A stretch of 64,000 nt of DNA from Allium sativum (Eukaryota; Streptophyta; Magnoliopsida; Asparagales; Amaryllidaceae): assembly GCA_030737875.1 (NCBI GenBank), contig CM060924.1, positions 151,398,197 to 151,462,196 of the forward strand, in the 5' to 3' direction. Below, in pieces: positions 32,611 to 45,326 of this stretch (position 1 is the first letter of the stretch; each line of letters starts with the position of its first letter). The notes under the pieces are model-generated. The model was not told the origin of the DNA, ran no database searches, and saw only the letters and a program-made list of their open reading frames with translations. Position numbers and translations under genes: made by a program.

Positions 32611-34101
32611 TTAGTCTTGTAGGTCAAGGTTGGCCATTGATTCGTCATCAAACGGGTACGTGCCTAAAGTATCTCTCATTACAGAATCTTGTCTGCTTCT
32701 TTCTTCCTAGACTTGTTCTTCAAAATATAGTTCTTGAGCCATTGTTCCTATTGGTCCAACACTGAGAGTGTCTAGAAACCTTTGTACTTTGATGATTCTG
32801 TCTGTAGACGGCTCGAATTCAGACAAATAGTCGAACACTAGAACTGTCTTTCCTTCAGTAACTGAGTGTGCCCCAATTTCTGCTTTGTTAATAGCTTCAG
32901 TGAAGAATTCTTCAGCAGCTTTGATTCTTTCTTCACTTTCGTTGAAATCCTTTCTGCAAAATTTAATTGTATCGTATTGCGGGCTATCTACAACCCTATG
33001 GATTTCCCATAATTGAATGGAGGGGAATAGACGAATATACTGCCTTTCTTCCCAAATGCTCCATACTCGGAACATGAACATAGTAAAAAACCTGCTTGAG
33101 TACTTAGCAAGCTTCTCTTTGCATATATCTGGAATACAATCTGCATATTCTTCAGGGTGGCTTGTATTGAGATAGATTTCATGAACTAAACCCTTTCTAA
33201 TATGCCTTTTGTATCTTTGAATTTCTGAAAAGCATGCGAGTAATCTTGGTCTTCTATTGTTGTTAAGTATTAACTCTTCTTTTTCTAAAAGAGTTATTAG
33301 TTCAGTGTCTTCTAGTTGTTTGAAGAACAACAGAAATTGGTTTTCTTCAATTAGTTGTTGCTGGTACAAGGATATCATGTCTTGTACTGTCATTTCAGCC
33401 TCGAGTTCTTTAGTTTTTGTATTATCAATTCCGTAGAGTTTAAGTAATTCAAGAAAATCTTGAATTCTCAAATTCACAAGATCTAAGGTTTGCATTTGTG
33501 CAAATATGGTTTTTAATTCGCTTTGAGCAGCTGTATTATCTGTGAACAACTCTGCTTCTTTTGAATTTAGTTCCTCCGACCTGGAAGTATTAGAGTATAA
33601 AGATAGTCTTTGTACTATCCTTTGTGTGTCTTGAATTTTTTTATCTTTTTGGGATATAGTACCTTTTAATCCCAAATATTTTTTCTCTAGTTGTGTTAAC
33701 CAGTAATTTGCAGCTCTATGGTCAGATGACTGTATTGCTCTAAAGAAACCATTAAAGTTTTCATACAGACCTGGATTAGATTCTTTCATTTCTTGATTAT
33801 ACCAGTCTTTTATAACTTCAGAGGTATAAGGCTTTGATACTCCTGTAGGAGCAGTAGCTTTCCCTTTGTTCATTGGAACAAATTTCTAGACTCCAGTGGA
33901 AGTCGTAGCTTTGGCTTTATCTGTTGTCATTGGTTTAGTCTGTTGGACTTTTTCATTGTCTTCTCCGTTGGGAGAGATTGTTTGCGAAGAAGAAGCTTCT
34001 CCAGATTTTGCCTTTTTTGAGGACTTGACTTGCTGAAAATTTTCTTGTCTTTTCATGTGTTCTAGCAATTCTTTTATCCTTTTAAGGTCTTCTTCGTCCA
34101 T
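32611..34101 (-). pseudogene. Transactivator-position ORF, full length, segment C
   Basis: The only copy of this ORF present from start to stop, about 497 codons, beginning 1 nt after the polymerase stop. It has an acidic start, a Ser/Thr/Lys linker, a conserved block around YNQEMKESNPGLYENFNG, and a charged helical C-terminal half. Two nonsense codons interrupt one continuous frame: TAG at 33886-33888 (CAG elsewhere) and TAG at 32707-32709 (GAG elsewhere). The family assignment rests on genome position and size. Confidence 0.65.
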
Positions 34102-34102
34102 C

Positions 34103-36095
34103 TCATAATCTAGTAAGAAGATCGGCTGCAAAATTAGTATAGCCAGGAATATATTTAACATCATAATTATAGATTTCTAAATACATTGCTAGTCTTATTC
34201 TTCCAAGGTTTTCTTCAGGGTTATTAACAGTTTTTCTTCTTAAAAACTGAGCAACAGACTTATTATCTATTTCGATTATAAATTGCCTATGCAAATGGTA
34301 AAATTTAAACTTTTGATTGCTATTTTGATAGCTAGTAATTCTTTGTCATAAGTAGCATATTTGAGTTGAGTTCTGTTAAATCTCCCAGAAGAGTATGCTA
34401 CAACCTCTTTCTGTTTTGCAATTAATACTCCTGCCCAATAATTGTCAGAAGCATCAGTTTGAAGTGTAAGGAGTTCTTCTTCAGAAGGGAAATAAAGGAT
34501 TTTTTGATCCTTAATTAGTTCTTTTATCTTTTTTATTTCTTCTTCTTCTTTAGAGTTTAGAGAAATACTAATTTTATCTGTATTCCATTTTCTTCGTTGT
34601 TCTCCACTTTGTTGTTTATATTTATCCTGTTCTTCGTTAAGCTTTTTTTGCAAATTTTGTGTTATTGCTGATAGATTAGGAATAAATTTTCTACCATAGT
34701 TTAATAATCCTAAAAAACTTTGAAGTTCTTTTAAAGTTTTAAAAGTATTAGGAAAATCTTTTATTTTAGTGTATATATGTTGTTGAAGTTCAATTTGTCC
34801 ATTTTTGATTTTCTTTCCAAGAAAATCAATTTCTTTTTTAAACAATTCTATCTTTTTAGAGCTAAGTATAACACCATTTTGTAATAGGATTTGGACTACT
34901 ACTAAAAGATGTTCTTTAAGTTCTTCAGCACTATTAGAAAAAACTAAAATGTCATCTATATACACAAGCGTAAAAGGTAAACGTCCAAACATAGAATTCA
35001 TCCATTTTTGGAATACTTGAGGTGCATTTTTTAATCCAAAAGGCATAACTAGCCATTCAAAATGTCCTTGAGGACAACTAAATGCTGTTAACTCAATAGA
35101 TTGTTTATCAGAAAGTTTTAATTGCCAAAATCCAGATTTAGCATCAAATTTACTATAATATTTTGCTCCTTGGATTTGCTTGGTTAAATGTTCAGCAGAT
35201 GGAATAAAATACCCATCAAATTAGGTATGACTATTAAGTTTTCTGTAATTTATTACCATTCTCGCTTTACCTCTTTTTATCTCAGCATGATTCCTAACTA
35301 AGAATGCTGGAGATGAATGAGTACTAAAGCTCTTTTGTATAAGCTTTAAATCCAGAAGATCCTTTATTTGTTTTGCAAATTCTTCTTTATCCGTAGGTGA
35401 GACCATAATGCTGTTTACCCGAACTTTGACATCTTTATATTGTTCCATTAATTCAATTTTGCAATACCTTGGTGCTTTATCAAACAATTTTAATGGATTT
35501 TCGGAATACAAAGGTTCAAGCATATTATGAATTAATATCTCAAATTCATTAGATGTCTTTATGTTGTAAGTGCAAACTTTTGGTTGTACTAACATTGGAA
35601 TTTTTATATTTTCTATCAAAGTTATGGGATTATCACCACGCTGTGTTGCTGGTAAATAATGGGCTGCAATTGATGCAGGTAAAGGTACTCTTGGAATCAG
35701 GGCTCCATCAAATTCAAAGTAGTGTTTATCAGAAGGCGGAAAACAACGAAGATTGTCCATTCCAAGAATGCAATCAACGCCAAATTCTTTTGGAAGTAAA
35801 GCGAAATCAAAATTATAAATTTTGTTGTTTCCATGTATATCAGGCATTTGTACCTTAATTTTTTTACTTTGTGATTTACAGGGACTTGTCTTCCCATAAA
35901 ATCGTTTAGCATACCTTTTTTGTCTAAAGGTACCCAAAATTGTTGGGGAATAAATATTTCTTGTAATAGACTAGCTTCTGCACCAGAATCTAGTAAAGCG
36001 TGTATTGTGAATTCCTGGTAATCAGGAATACATATTGTTAATGGAAGGTATATATGTAATTGAGCTTTCTTTTTAAGATCAAGATGTCTAATCAT
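34103..36095 (-). pseudogene. Polymerase (protease-RT-RNase H), segment C
   Basis: Uninterrupted by transposons, so it shows the full polymerase span of about 664 codons. It begins MIRHLDLKKKAQLHI and has protease LLDSGAEASLL, RT MPFGLKNAPQVF and YIDDILVF, and RNase H ending AADLLTRL. Damage compared with segment B: a 1-nt deletion after the protease (about 35860), a nonsense codon TAA at 35221-35223 (AAA elsewhere) at the start of the RT palm, and a frame slip near 34300 in RNase H. Confidence 0.85.
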
Positions 36096-37315
36096 AATGC
36101 TTTATATTTTCAGAGGGAACCTTTATTACCATTCGGTTAGGTTCTTGTTCTTTTTGCTTATCAAGTATCCTTATGGTTTTTCCTTCCATTGGGTCAGATT
36201 TTCTAAAACTCATACGATTATTTATTCCTCTTAGAATGTCAGATGTTAGTTCAACTTCAGATAGAGATAGCGACCTTCTTGGTCTATCTGATATCGAATC
36301 TTCTTCATTCTTTCTTACTATAGTGGAAATAGTATTTCCTGAAGCAACAAAATACTCTGTAGGCATTTGTACTTTTGGTTTAAGAGATTTTATGAAAACT
36401 TGAATTTCATTATCAAATTTTAAGTGTCTCATATCTACTAGTCTAGGTTGAATTGTTTTTCCCATTCCAACCTCGAATAATTTTACAAATTGTTTCGGAG
36501 TAATAGATTTAAATGTAGCTGTATCATTTAAAGCCATACAATGTTCCCATTGAATTCCTAAAACCTTAGATCCTGCTAATAGTTCAATATTCTGCAAACT
36601 TATTGATAAAGTACATGCTTTCTCGATATTTTTATCTTCAAGGCTTATACAAAAATCAGGATGTATATTTACTCCAAATAACCTATTTGCTAAATTAGAT
36701 TTAGCTCCTCCTATAATACTATTTAGAGGACTGTTTAATTATTCTTTCATCCATGCATACTATCATAATAGGAGTATCTATTCCAGATCTCAATAGAGCT
36801 GTAATTTTTAATTGTATTAATCCTATATGCAAATATTTCATCTTAGGATATTTAGTTTTTAATTTTTCTGTTTTGTTTTTGTTAAGAAGACTTATAGAAG
36901 TAAAATCTTCATCTCCTTTTAGCTCAACATTTCCTTGCATTCTTTCAAATACATAAGTATGTTGATTAAGGAATCTGGATTTAAGCGTTATAGGTTTATA
37001 AATTTCTCTTTTATCTGATTTTGGAATTGCTTCTTTTAATTTTTCCAGATCTTCATCTGCAATAATAAATTGTTCTCCTTCACAATCTTGAATTTGTGAG
37101 TCCGATGTTTCTTCAGATGAAATTGTATTCATGTATATTCTATATTCACGATATGTTTCAGTTTCATTATTTCGTGAAGAATGAGATGTAGAGCCACCCA
37201 ATGGGGTGAGTGTATCACAGTCATATATTTCTTCTTTTATAATCGGAAGATCTTCATATTTATGAATGACTAAAAGTCCAATTGGGTCTCCTTGATCTAT
37301 AATATAATCTTTATT
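36088..37315 (-). pseudogene. Movement protein region, segment C
   Basis: Second copy of the 30K-type movement domain (KYLHIGLIQLKITALLRSGI). Its C-terminal end is intact and stops 8 nt inside the polymerase ORF (stop at 36088-36090). One inserted A near 36737 shifts the frame after CMDER. Together with segment B it shows the original C-terminus, which segment B has lost through its 4-bp deletion. Confidence 0.72.
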
Positions 37316-38074
37316 TTACAAACTAGTGCTTTTGAATAATATAGTAGCATTATTTTTTGAAATAGGTTCAATTAAACCATGTGTTATAAAAATAATTTCT
37401 TTTGAATGTTTAGGAATATTATATATTTTTCCATAATATCCCAAAGGAATTTTTATTAATAAGTCCAAAAAGGCTTCTGTAGTATAATATCTTCTTAAAG
37501 CAGTGTTTTTTGCCGCATATAAAGTATATCCAGGAGAGTTTATTCTCTCCTTTTTAGGGAGGATTGCGTATGGTGTTAATGGTATTATTTTTATTTGATT
37601 ATGTGTTTGATTTATAGTTATCATGTTGACTTTGAAGTTGTCAAAATCATCAATGATGTCATCAATTTCTTTAGTAGTATCTGAATAAAATGATTCAATT
37701 TCATATATAGAAGAATTAGCATCACTTGATATATCTTCAATAGTGCCAACATGAATACCGTATTCTTCAATATTTGATATTATAATATTTTTAACATTTG
37801 CAGGGCATTCATTAGCATAATGTCCTTCTTGATTGTATTTAAAACATTTGCAACCCTTTTTAAAGTTTTTCTTTTTAATAAATTTTTTCTTTGAAAATTT
37901 ATTATTTCTATGAAATTTTTTCTTATATTCGGGTTTCCATTTTTTTCGAGTAATTTTGTATTTAGGTTTCCTTTTTCTATTAAAGTTATTGAACCGCTTT
38001 TCATATTTAGGTTGACATCCAAACTGTGCATTAATGTCTTCTGAGTATTTTGAACAGCAATTAAATCCTAGTTT
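37316..38074 (-). pseudogene. Coat protein region, 3' part, segment C
   Basis: Covers the basic tract, the CCHC knuckle (about 37805-37850, with one Asn to Thr-type change in the loop) and the link to the movement domain. It ends in TAA 37316-37318 (GAA in segment B) and shows at least one frame change near 37625. The capsid core is absent because the segment stops at 38074. Confidence 0.72.
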
Positions 38075-40115
38075 CGAATAAAGTTAAAAGGAGTTAATCG
38101 AATTTAATTATTCGAAAGAAAGAGTAATCGAATATGGTTTATTCGAAAAGATAGATTATCGAATATCGTTTATTCAAAAGAAAGAGTTATCAATTATAAA
38201 TTATTCGAAGTGAATACATAGAATATTAGTTTTTCGAAGGGTGTTATACGTCGAATTCAATTATATCGAATTCAGAAAAGTATTATTTACTTTTCGGTTT
38301 TTAAATCAAGATTTATTTTTTTATAAATAAATTATAGTTGGTGAATTATTCAAAGTAAGAAGTAAAAAGTTAGTTGTTAAGTTAGATATTTCAGAAGTAG
38401 GGTTTATAACGTTAGCATTATAATCAATGTTTTCAATAAAGAAGTGGATTGGTAAATAGAATTCGGGAGTTACATAAGGAAGGTTGTTAAAGATTTAGAA
38501 GATAAACTTTGACTATTTCGAAGTTAAAACGTTGTTCAGTTTAGGTCTGAGAGGTAATTATACCCCAACTTGGTTGACTTCCTTCTTAACTAAGGAATGG
38601 TAAGGTTTGGTAGTAAATGATGGTCAAGTAAATTTAGTAAATGGTTTGGGTTGGCATGGCGATGTTTGATTTAAACATCAGTTTAAACCCAGTGATGGAT
38701 TTTTGGAAATGTTTTCCAAATAAGAATCAGAAATGTTTTCTGAGAATAGGAAATAGGAAATGTTGAATATATGGAAACAGGAGATAAGTAAATTAGCGAA
38801 CTAAAAAGATAAATGCTAAATGATGATTGATCTATATAATTTCCATGTGTAAATAATATCGTTGTTTGCACACGTGTTTTTCTTTGATAGTTAACTCACC
38901 GACTATCGAAGTTTTTGGCCATCTTAACGTTGTTAATATGGAGAGAACGGTTGGATTATTATCCGAAGAAACACTCCGTATTGGCATAAGCGTTGCGAAT
39001 CAAGTATGCTGAATATATTGAAGATGGAGTAAAGTGCAAGGGCTATTGTATAAATCTTAGATAACAATTTCCTAAGATGGATGTACTGAATAGTGCCTTC
39101 GGTTTGTCCAGTCCTAGGACAACTTGTATGGACGAATGTCTGACAGAGTATATTTAATAGATCATGTAAGTTGATCTCTTCAAACATACGTACGTTTGGT
39201 GGCGGAGGAATTCGTTTCTCTTAGTTGTATACACATTGTATTTTTGGGGAAATCAATTTGTGATTTGGCGGGTATGACGATGTGACATTCAAAGTGAATA
39301 AACGTGTGATTTGTCAGAGATAAGCGTGGCCGCTAGCCTCACAACCGGGAAGTGACAAAAATCTGGCAGGTAGCATGGCTATGTAGGTCGCACCTATTAG
39401 GGTGTATAATCACCTGATCTAGAGTTTCATTTACTTCTAAAAAATCTATTGTCGATGCTGTCCCATTTGGGAAACGGTTGCTGATCCCAACCGTTGGTGG
39501 TATACATTCGATACACTCAAGCGAAATGAGTGGTCGGTCATGTGTGGCTGGGTTGCAAGATGTTTTTGTCGAACCCTGTGTATTCCTCTCTAGTGGTACA
39601 CTAGTGAAAGGTGGTTCCATACCTTGTCATAGTTGGAAATCCATTACCCAATACGTGCTTTCGGTTTTGATTGTATACTATATATGTAGAACGTGAGATG
39701 AAAGCGTTTCTACTAGATGATTATTATAATGTGGTTGATTGACATTATTATAATATCAAAAGGTTTTTGATATAAAGATATTTTGGATTCTCATAAGGGA
39801 AAAACCCGTTCTGTTATACGGCGTGGTCTTATGAGATATCGTTTACTTGTTCAAACTTTTTTAAACTGTTTTACTCACACCAGTCCATGTTGCTTAACTG
39901 GTACGTCTGATAGGGGGTTCTTGCTTCGCGGTTTGGTGGCGAACGGGAGACTCTTACCCCTACAGGTCCTGCAATATAGCTGGTTGGTCGAGTCGAGAGG
40001 CTGGCCGTAAAGAATGGAGTTGGGGTACCAATGTAGGCCACGGGGGGAGGTTAGCCCTCTGCCTTGGGGATTGTGGGATGGTTGAAAAGCCTACCGAAAT
40101 CGCCGGGTCATTACA
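38075..40115 (+). repeat. E5 5' LTR, 3' part
   Basis: About 2 kb of AT-rich noncoding DNA ending GGGTCATTACA two bases before the primer site. The first 200 bp contain a decayed array of ATTCGAA-like words (38095-38240). Its upstream part is cut off by the EPRV boundary. I see no gene in either strand. Confidence 0.55.
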
Positions 40116-40117
40116 GT

Positions 40118-40129
40118 TGGTATCAGAGC
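40118..40129 (+). other. Primer binding site of E5 (initiator Met tRNA)
   Basis: TGGTATCAGAGC after ...TTACA-GT; continues ATAAGGTTA as in E2. Confidence 0.75.
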
Positions 40130-41554
40130 ATAAGGTTAAGCGATTTACCTTGTCTCTGTGGCGTGACTCGGTAGAGATGGGGTTAGTAATACCCTAGATT
40201 GAGTTTGAGTGTATATATATTTGCATGTATTTGTTATTCAATATTAAAATGATTTTATATTGTGAAGATTTATTGGTTGAGTTGTTTGTGAATTCTGGTC
40301 GATCAGTTTGATCCCTGTATCGATAGGGGTTACTAAACACTTGAATACGATAAACCGAAACAGTATGGTTTGAGAAGAGGGTAAATAAAGTAATTTTACC
40401 CAAATTATATTTTACATAAAGTAGGTAACTATATTGTAAATAATTTAGTATAATTGGATGTTTTGGTTGTTATTATAATCGAGTAAGATTATAAAAAGTG
40501 AAATGGTTATGTAAATAACTAATTAGAATTCATATAAGTGTAACATATGAAAACCGATAAACTGAATCTGAATTTAAATTAGAATTTGGAATTTAAAATA
40601 AGGAAATTTTAAGTTCCTGGGAGATTTTGAAATGTTTTCAAGTAGTGGGAAGAATATTTTGAAGGAATTTCAAAATGGAAATGTTTAAGAATGTTTTGAA
40701 AGTGATATATTATTGAACTCACCCCGATTACTGGAAAATAATTCTGATAATGACTGCAGCATCATCATTGTTCATTTTCGAGTTTCTAAGTGACGGATTA
40801 CAACCAAATGTTTTGTTTTTGAATCGTTTTTAGAAAACAAGTTGTTTAGAAATTCAAAGGTTTTGAATTGGTATTATGATTTCAAATGGATTTGAAATGA
40901 ACCCAGGAATTTAAATTCTGGTATTCAAATTTAACTTAAAAACTTAAATGGATTAAGATGGTATAAGTAAAAATAAATTAAAATTTAACTTGAACTAAGT
41001 TAAATAAAACTTGATTTAATTAGTGAATAATCTGGAATGGTATTGGAATTGTTGAGTTAAAATTTTGAAAATCGAGAATGGAACTCGAGTTAAGAATGAG
41101 ATGTGACTTGAGGATATAAAATGTTTGGAGTTGATTGGTATGGCATGGTATATGCAGAATTGGTAATAGATGATAGGGATATAATGATATGCCCGACAAA
41201 AAGGTCCAAGTTTATATTTCATATGAGTTTGGCGATTTTATGAGCCGAATTGGCAAGCCGCTTGGCGTTTTGATTTTCTTTTGGGTTGGAGAAGGCCTAG
41301 AGAGGCGAGTGGTGGTTTGACGCATTGGCCACTACAAAGGAGGTTATGGCGAAATTTTTCGAAAAGTTAGGGCGTTAGAAAATTTTCAGGATTTTTGAAC
41401 ATTTTAGTTAAGTCGGAAGGAATTAATATTTTAATTGGAATTAAATTAATTCAATTGAAATGGAAGTTAAGAAGTAAACCAATAGATGTTTAAATCTAGT
41501 TCGTAGAGTTGGTAACATTTTCCTAGCTTAGCAATTTCGAGGATGAAATTCTAT
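40130..41554 (+). other. E5 internal region, noncoding
   Basis: 1.4 kb, strongly A/T-rich with many stops in all frames. No gag or pol motif is recognisable, whereas about 4.4 kb of coding DNA would be expected. Confidence 0.5.
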
Positions 41555-41567
41555 AAAGGGGGAAAGA
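41555..41567 (+). other. Polypurine tract of E5
   Basis: AAAGGGGGAAAGA, preceded by TTTCGAGGATGAAATTC, the counterpart of TTTCGGGGACGAAATCC in E1-E3. Confidence 0.6.
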
Positions 41568-42330
41568 TAGAAATCACCCATATTTTTACTATCGAATAAT
41601 TAATTAATTTAATAATTAAAATATCGTTTTGGCGATATCGATGACCTGAATTAAATAACTAGTGAATATTTAATTAATATTTATAATATAATAATAAATT
41701 ATAATGTCGAAATAGTCAAAAATAGCTGAATTCACAATACAGTGTGAGTTGGATTATATATAAGGTATAATTCAGTTTAGTACTGAATTAGAATGGCGAA
41801 TATATTATATGAATTCCATTTGAACGTATAATTATATTATAATTAAAATCGAGCTTGAAATGGCGTGGCAGTTCGTAATTTGGCGATTTGAACTTCAACT
41901 GGAAATACAGAATCCGTTTTAAGTCGGAAATCTATGAAACAAGAAACGTGTGGAGCTGGTGGAGTATATTTTTCTAGTGGAAGAGAAAAATCAGGATTTC
42001 GTCATGTAGATTTTTTGTTATGTCCAAATTAAATATTCAGAAAAACAGCGGTATATTCGTTCGTGGCCATAACGGTTATTTAAAAATATCTGAATATCGG
42101 GTTTGAATTTAGACAAGTTTCTTTTGAGACATAACGATAATTTAATTTTTAGAATTTTACTGTAATTTTTAATTAATCAAATAAGAAACTTTTTATTTGG
42201 AGTATTTTGCACCCTTAATCTGCGATTTCGGGGTTTCGCAGAATTAGTTAACGGACCTATTATATTATATTTTTGGGATCGTGGGGTATTACTCGACACG
42301 ACTGTATCTTTATTTTTGTCTGTAGCATTC
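41568..42330 (+). repeat. E5 3' LTR, 5' part
   Basis: Begins TAGAAATCACCC, a plausible decayed partner to the ...GGGTCATTACA end of the 5' LTR. It is interrupted by E4 at 42331 and not resumed inside the window. No gene. Confidence 0.5.
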
Positions 42331-42705
42331 CGTTAACACCGTTAGTTTAACGCGGCTCTAAGAGAATACGGCAGCAATATAATGCACAATGGATCAGGCA
42401 GCTGCGCCAAACACGTTTTGGCGACAAAACTCAAAGTCGTTCACACGACTAGGTATGAGACCGTTAGTGCGACATGGAGTCAAGCCGTTCACCGTGACTT
42501 GAGAGAAGCCCGTCAAAACATCATCAAATTAAGTCATGGCATGTCGCTTCATTCATATCGCACGCACCACTTACCTCATATAGCGGATTTCACCAAACCA
42601 TAAAACTTGGTCATGCCGCGCCTACAACCGAGCCATCTGTACCACGAGGATCACTCGTAGTGCAAAACTATCATGCCACTGTCAGATCCAATATAATGAA
42701 GTATG

Positions 42706-42710
42706 ACGGA
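42706..42710. repeat. Left target-site duplication of E3 (ACGGA)
   Basis: Repeated at 53725-53729. Confidence 0.9.
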
Positions 42711-43935
42711 TGTAACACCCCACGTCCATTAATGTCACTCACAAAGGGAATGCATTAACTTCCATGGAGGTTTTAAGTGAATATAGAACAGTAAAATTAC
42801 AACAAGACAGACATAAAATAGTACTTGGAAATTCAAAAACTTTATTTCATTGTAGCAGAAGTCAAAACATGTTTGATTACATCATAACACCATATTCAAT
42901 GTCAAGTACAATATCTATCTTGATAAAACAAGTACATAATCCCATTACATGAATAGCCATTAAAAAGAAAGATAACAAGCTGGACTTTACTTCAGTAGTC
43001 CAAGCTTTCCAGAAGATAAGCGATCCAACTAGACTCCACTAGAACTTGGCCCAACCTGCGGACCTGAAGGGAGAAAAAGGATGGAAAAGAGGGGGTCAGA
43101 CATAAAGTCTGGTGAATATGATAATTCTAAAATACTATTACCAAAATAACTGGACTAAGGCATAAGCTGGAAAACAAGAAAATGTCTATGAAGAGCAGAT
43201 TAAGGACATAGACAATCGCTAAAGGCAACGTTATAGGCGCTCCTAAATACTAAAGGATAAACACTATACTGCACCACACCAGTCACCCTAAAGATTCATC
43301 CCACTTAGCTTCACTTAGAAACTTTCCCAATGGCTTTACGTACCCCTAGCTGACTACATAGGTGCCGCCTGCCCTTATCTCCACTAGGTGTACCCTACTT
43401 CCCATTATTCGATCGGCTCCCTAACTCGTAGATACCCGTGTTGGCCCCACAGTGGGGTGTATCACTCCCCTAAAGTGGCAACCTGATACAACGGACATGC
43501 ACGGCTTATACCTACACGATGCAACAACGTCTTACCTACCAGCCCGGGTCCACACACGCATATGAAACACGTTGGACTTGCGTTGCCACCGCTCCCTGTT
43601 TTGGCCTCTTATAGTCAAACCCAGTATGCGTGTCCCGTCCTCGACTTGGGTCGAGCCCACAAAGATACGTTTTGGGATACTGGTTGAAATGGGCCCCCAC
43701 TATTTACCACAAGCATTCCACCTAAGCTTGTCCCCATTAGTCCATCCCACTTAACCCACTTAGTCATGTTCATTTACATGTGTGTTTGGTTAAGTCTAAT
43801 CGTATTTCAAATGCCTCTAAAGGCAACCCCCAGATTCCTCATGCCACCCAAGGCACCTACTTAACCCCCATGTCCCACCTTACATGATTATCTGGTTAAG
43901 TATTTCTTAGTTCATTAAGGCCATAACCTCATAAA

Positions 43936-44150
43936 GACCTCTCACATTAGACTGGCATTTATGGCAGCTGGATTTTCCGGGCGGGTCCGGGCAGTCTTAC
44001 ACCATAAAAGAGTCTAACCTCGTGTCTTTACAACTGTTATGCTTTAGTTTGGGCCTAGGACCTCTCACATTGGGCCGACATTTGTGACTACTGGATTTGC
44101 CGGGCGGGTCCGGGCAGGTTTACATCACAAACGAGTCCAACCTCGTGTCC
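43936..44150 (-). repeat. Paired hairpin modules, E3 3' LTR
   Basis: Modules 43936-44026 and 44058-44150 with the E2 stems. One inner-stem base is changed (TTTTCCGGG for TTTGCCGGG in plus reading). Confidence 0.75.
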
Positions 44151-45239
44151 TAAGCATTGATTATTAATAATAATCCACTTTCCCCCAATTTTAATAATTC
44201 CCTACTTGAATTATTAATTACTTCCAATTTTTAACAATGTCCATAATTGACTCAATTATGGACATCCATTCATGGTATGCAAAATCTTACAAAATTGCAC
44301 CCAATTTATTAATTCCTAATATTACCCCTACCCCACGTTTGAACGTTTATTCGCAAAATATATGTTAGACTCGAATAGCCTAACTCATAGCATAAAAGAG
44401 ATTATCGTAATAACAACATGTATATGTGACCAAATGAATCATAATAAGGGGTGAAACTTGCATATGTCCAACTTGCATAGATTATACATGTCATGGACCT
44501 AAAGGTGTCAACTTGTTCAAAATTCACCTAATATAATCTCAATCAATTTTCATAAACTTACATATGAACATGTGTGAATCAACATCATCTAATTTTTTAA
44601 CAACATGGTTTTATATGGGTACACCTAACTCAATAGGCAAATTCCCATAATCAAGTTTTATTTAATTATAGTTTCAAGTTTATGGGTACACCTAACCTAA
44701 TAGGCAAATTCCCATAAACAAGATCCATTTAAATTAAGAAAAAAAAACACAACTTTAAGCATGATCCAACAACATCATGATTTTTCAACATAATATAGCA
44801 TGATTTATAACATGGCATAGTATGATAGTATAACATAGCTTGACATGATTCTCAACATAGCACGACATAGCATAAGAGAATTCACAACATAGCATGACAT
44901 AGCATATATAATTTACATCATACGACAACATAATAACATAATAAGAGATCCACAATATATAGAATTTACAATTACAAATCACATCACTTTCTTGTGATCC
45001 ATTCATAACTGAGTCAAATTAGTTTGTAATAGTCTTGTGAGAATCATCATACTCACCAACAAAAGAAGAGAATTAGAGAGAGAGTTCTTTGGTTTGATTT
45101 GTTTTGTTGAGAAGAATTTAGTTGTAGTAGATTAGGCTTCCTCTTCTTTGTTTGTGACGGCTATGCTGAACTCCATGGCAGCAGCATGACAGTAGCTTCT
45201 CTAATTTTACAAGTGATTTAGGTCTAGGGTCTACCCACT

Positions 45240-45247
45240 TATTTATA
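45240..45247 (-). promoter_or_regulatory. TATA box, E3 3' LTR
   Basis: TATAAATA on the minus strand. Transcripts from here would run leftwards through this LTR into the 42331-42710 part of the E4 LTR. Confidence 0.5.
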
Positions 45248-45326
45248 GATTTTAGAATGCGTTTAGGCCATTAGATTTAACCTAGAAATAACCGCAGCCG
45301 TCCAGACAAGATGGGGTTTATCTTGT

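Larger units (their letters stand above)
31722..38074 (-). mobile_element. Endogenous pararetrovirus segment C
   Basis: 6.35 kb read on the minus strand: 3' part of the coat protein (truncated at 38074), movement protein, polymerase, complete transactivator-position ORF, intergenic promoter, primer site and the first part of the leader. It is highly similar to segment B, with independent mutations. The right end at 38074/38075 passes from coat protein sequence directly into LTR sequence of E5 with no duplication. The left end meets segment B at 31722, tail to tail. Confidence 0.87.
38075..42330 (+). mobile_element. E5: old LTR retrotransposon without recognisable genes
   Basis: A partial 5' LTR (38075-40115), primer site, about 1.4 kb of noncoding internal DNA, a purine tract, and the beginning of a 3' LTR (41568-42330). 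The primer site extension and the TTTCGAGGATGAAATTC motif before the purine tract match the Tekay-type elements E1-E3, so it may be a non-autonomous or internally deleted relative. The EPRV occupies its 5' LTR and the Tat element E4 its 3' LTR. The two visible LTR parts do not overlap, so LTR identity cannot be checked within this window. Confidence 0.6.

Noticed and set aside
1..38074. Intact, possibly infectious virus genome
   Set aside because: Every viral ORF in every segment carries nonsense codons, frameshifts, truncation or a transposon insertion.
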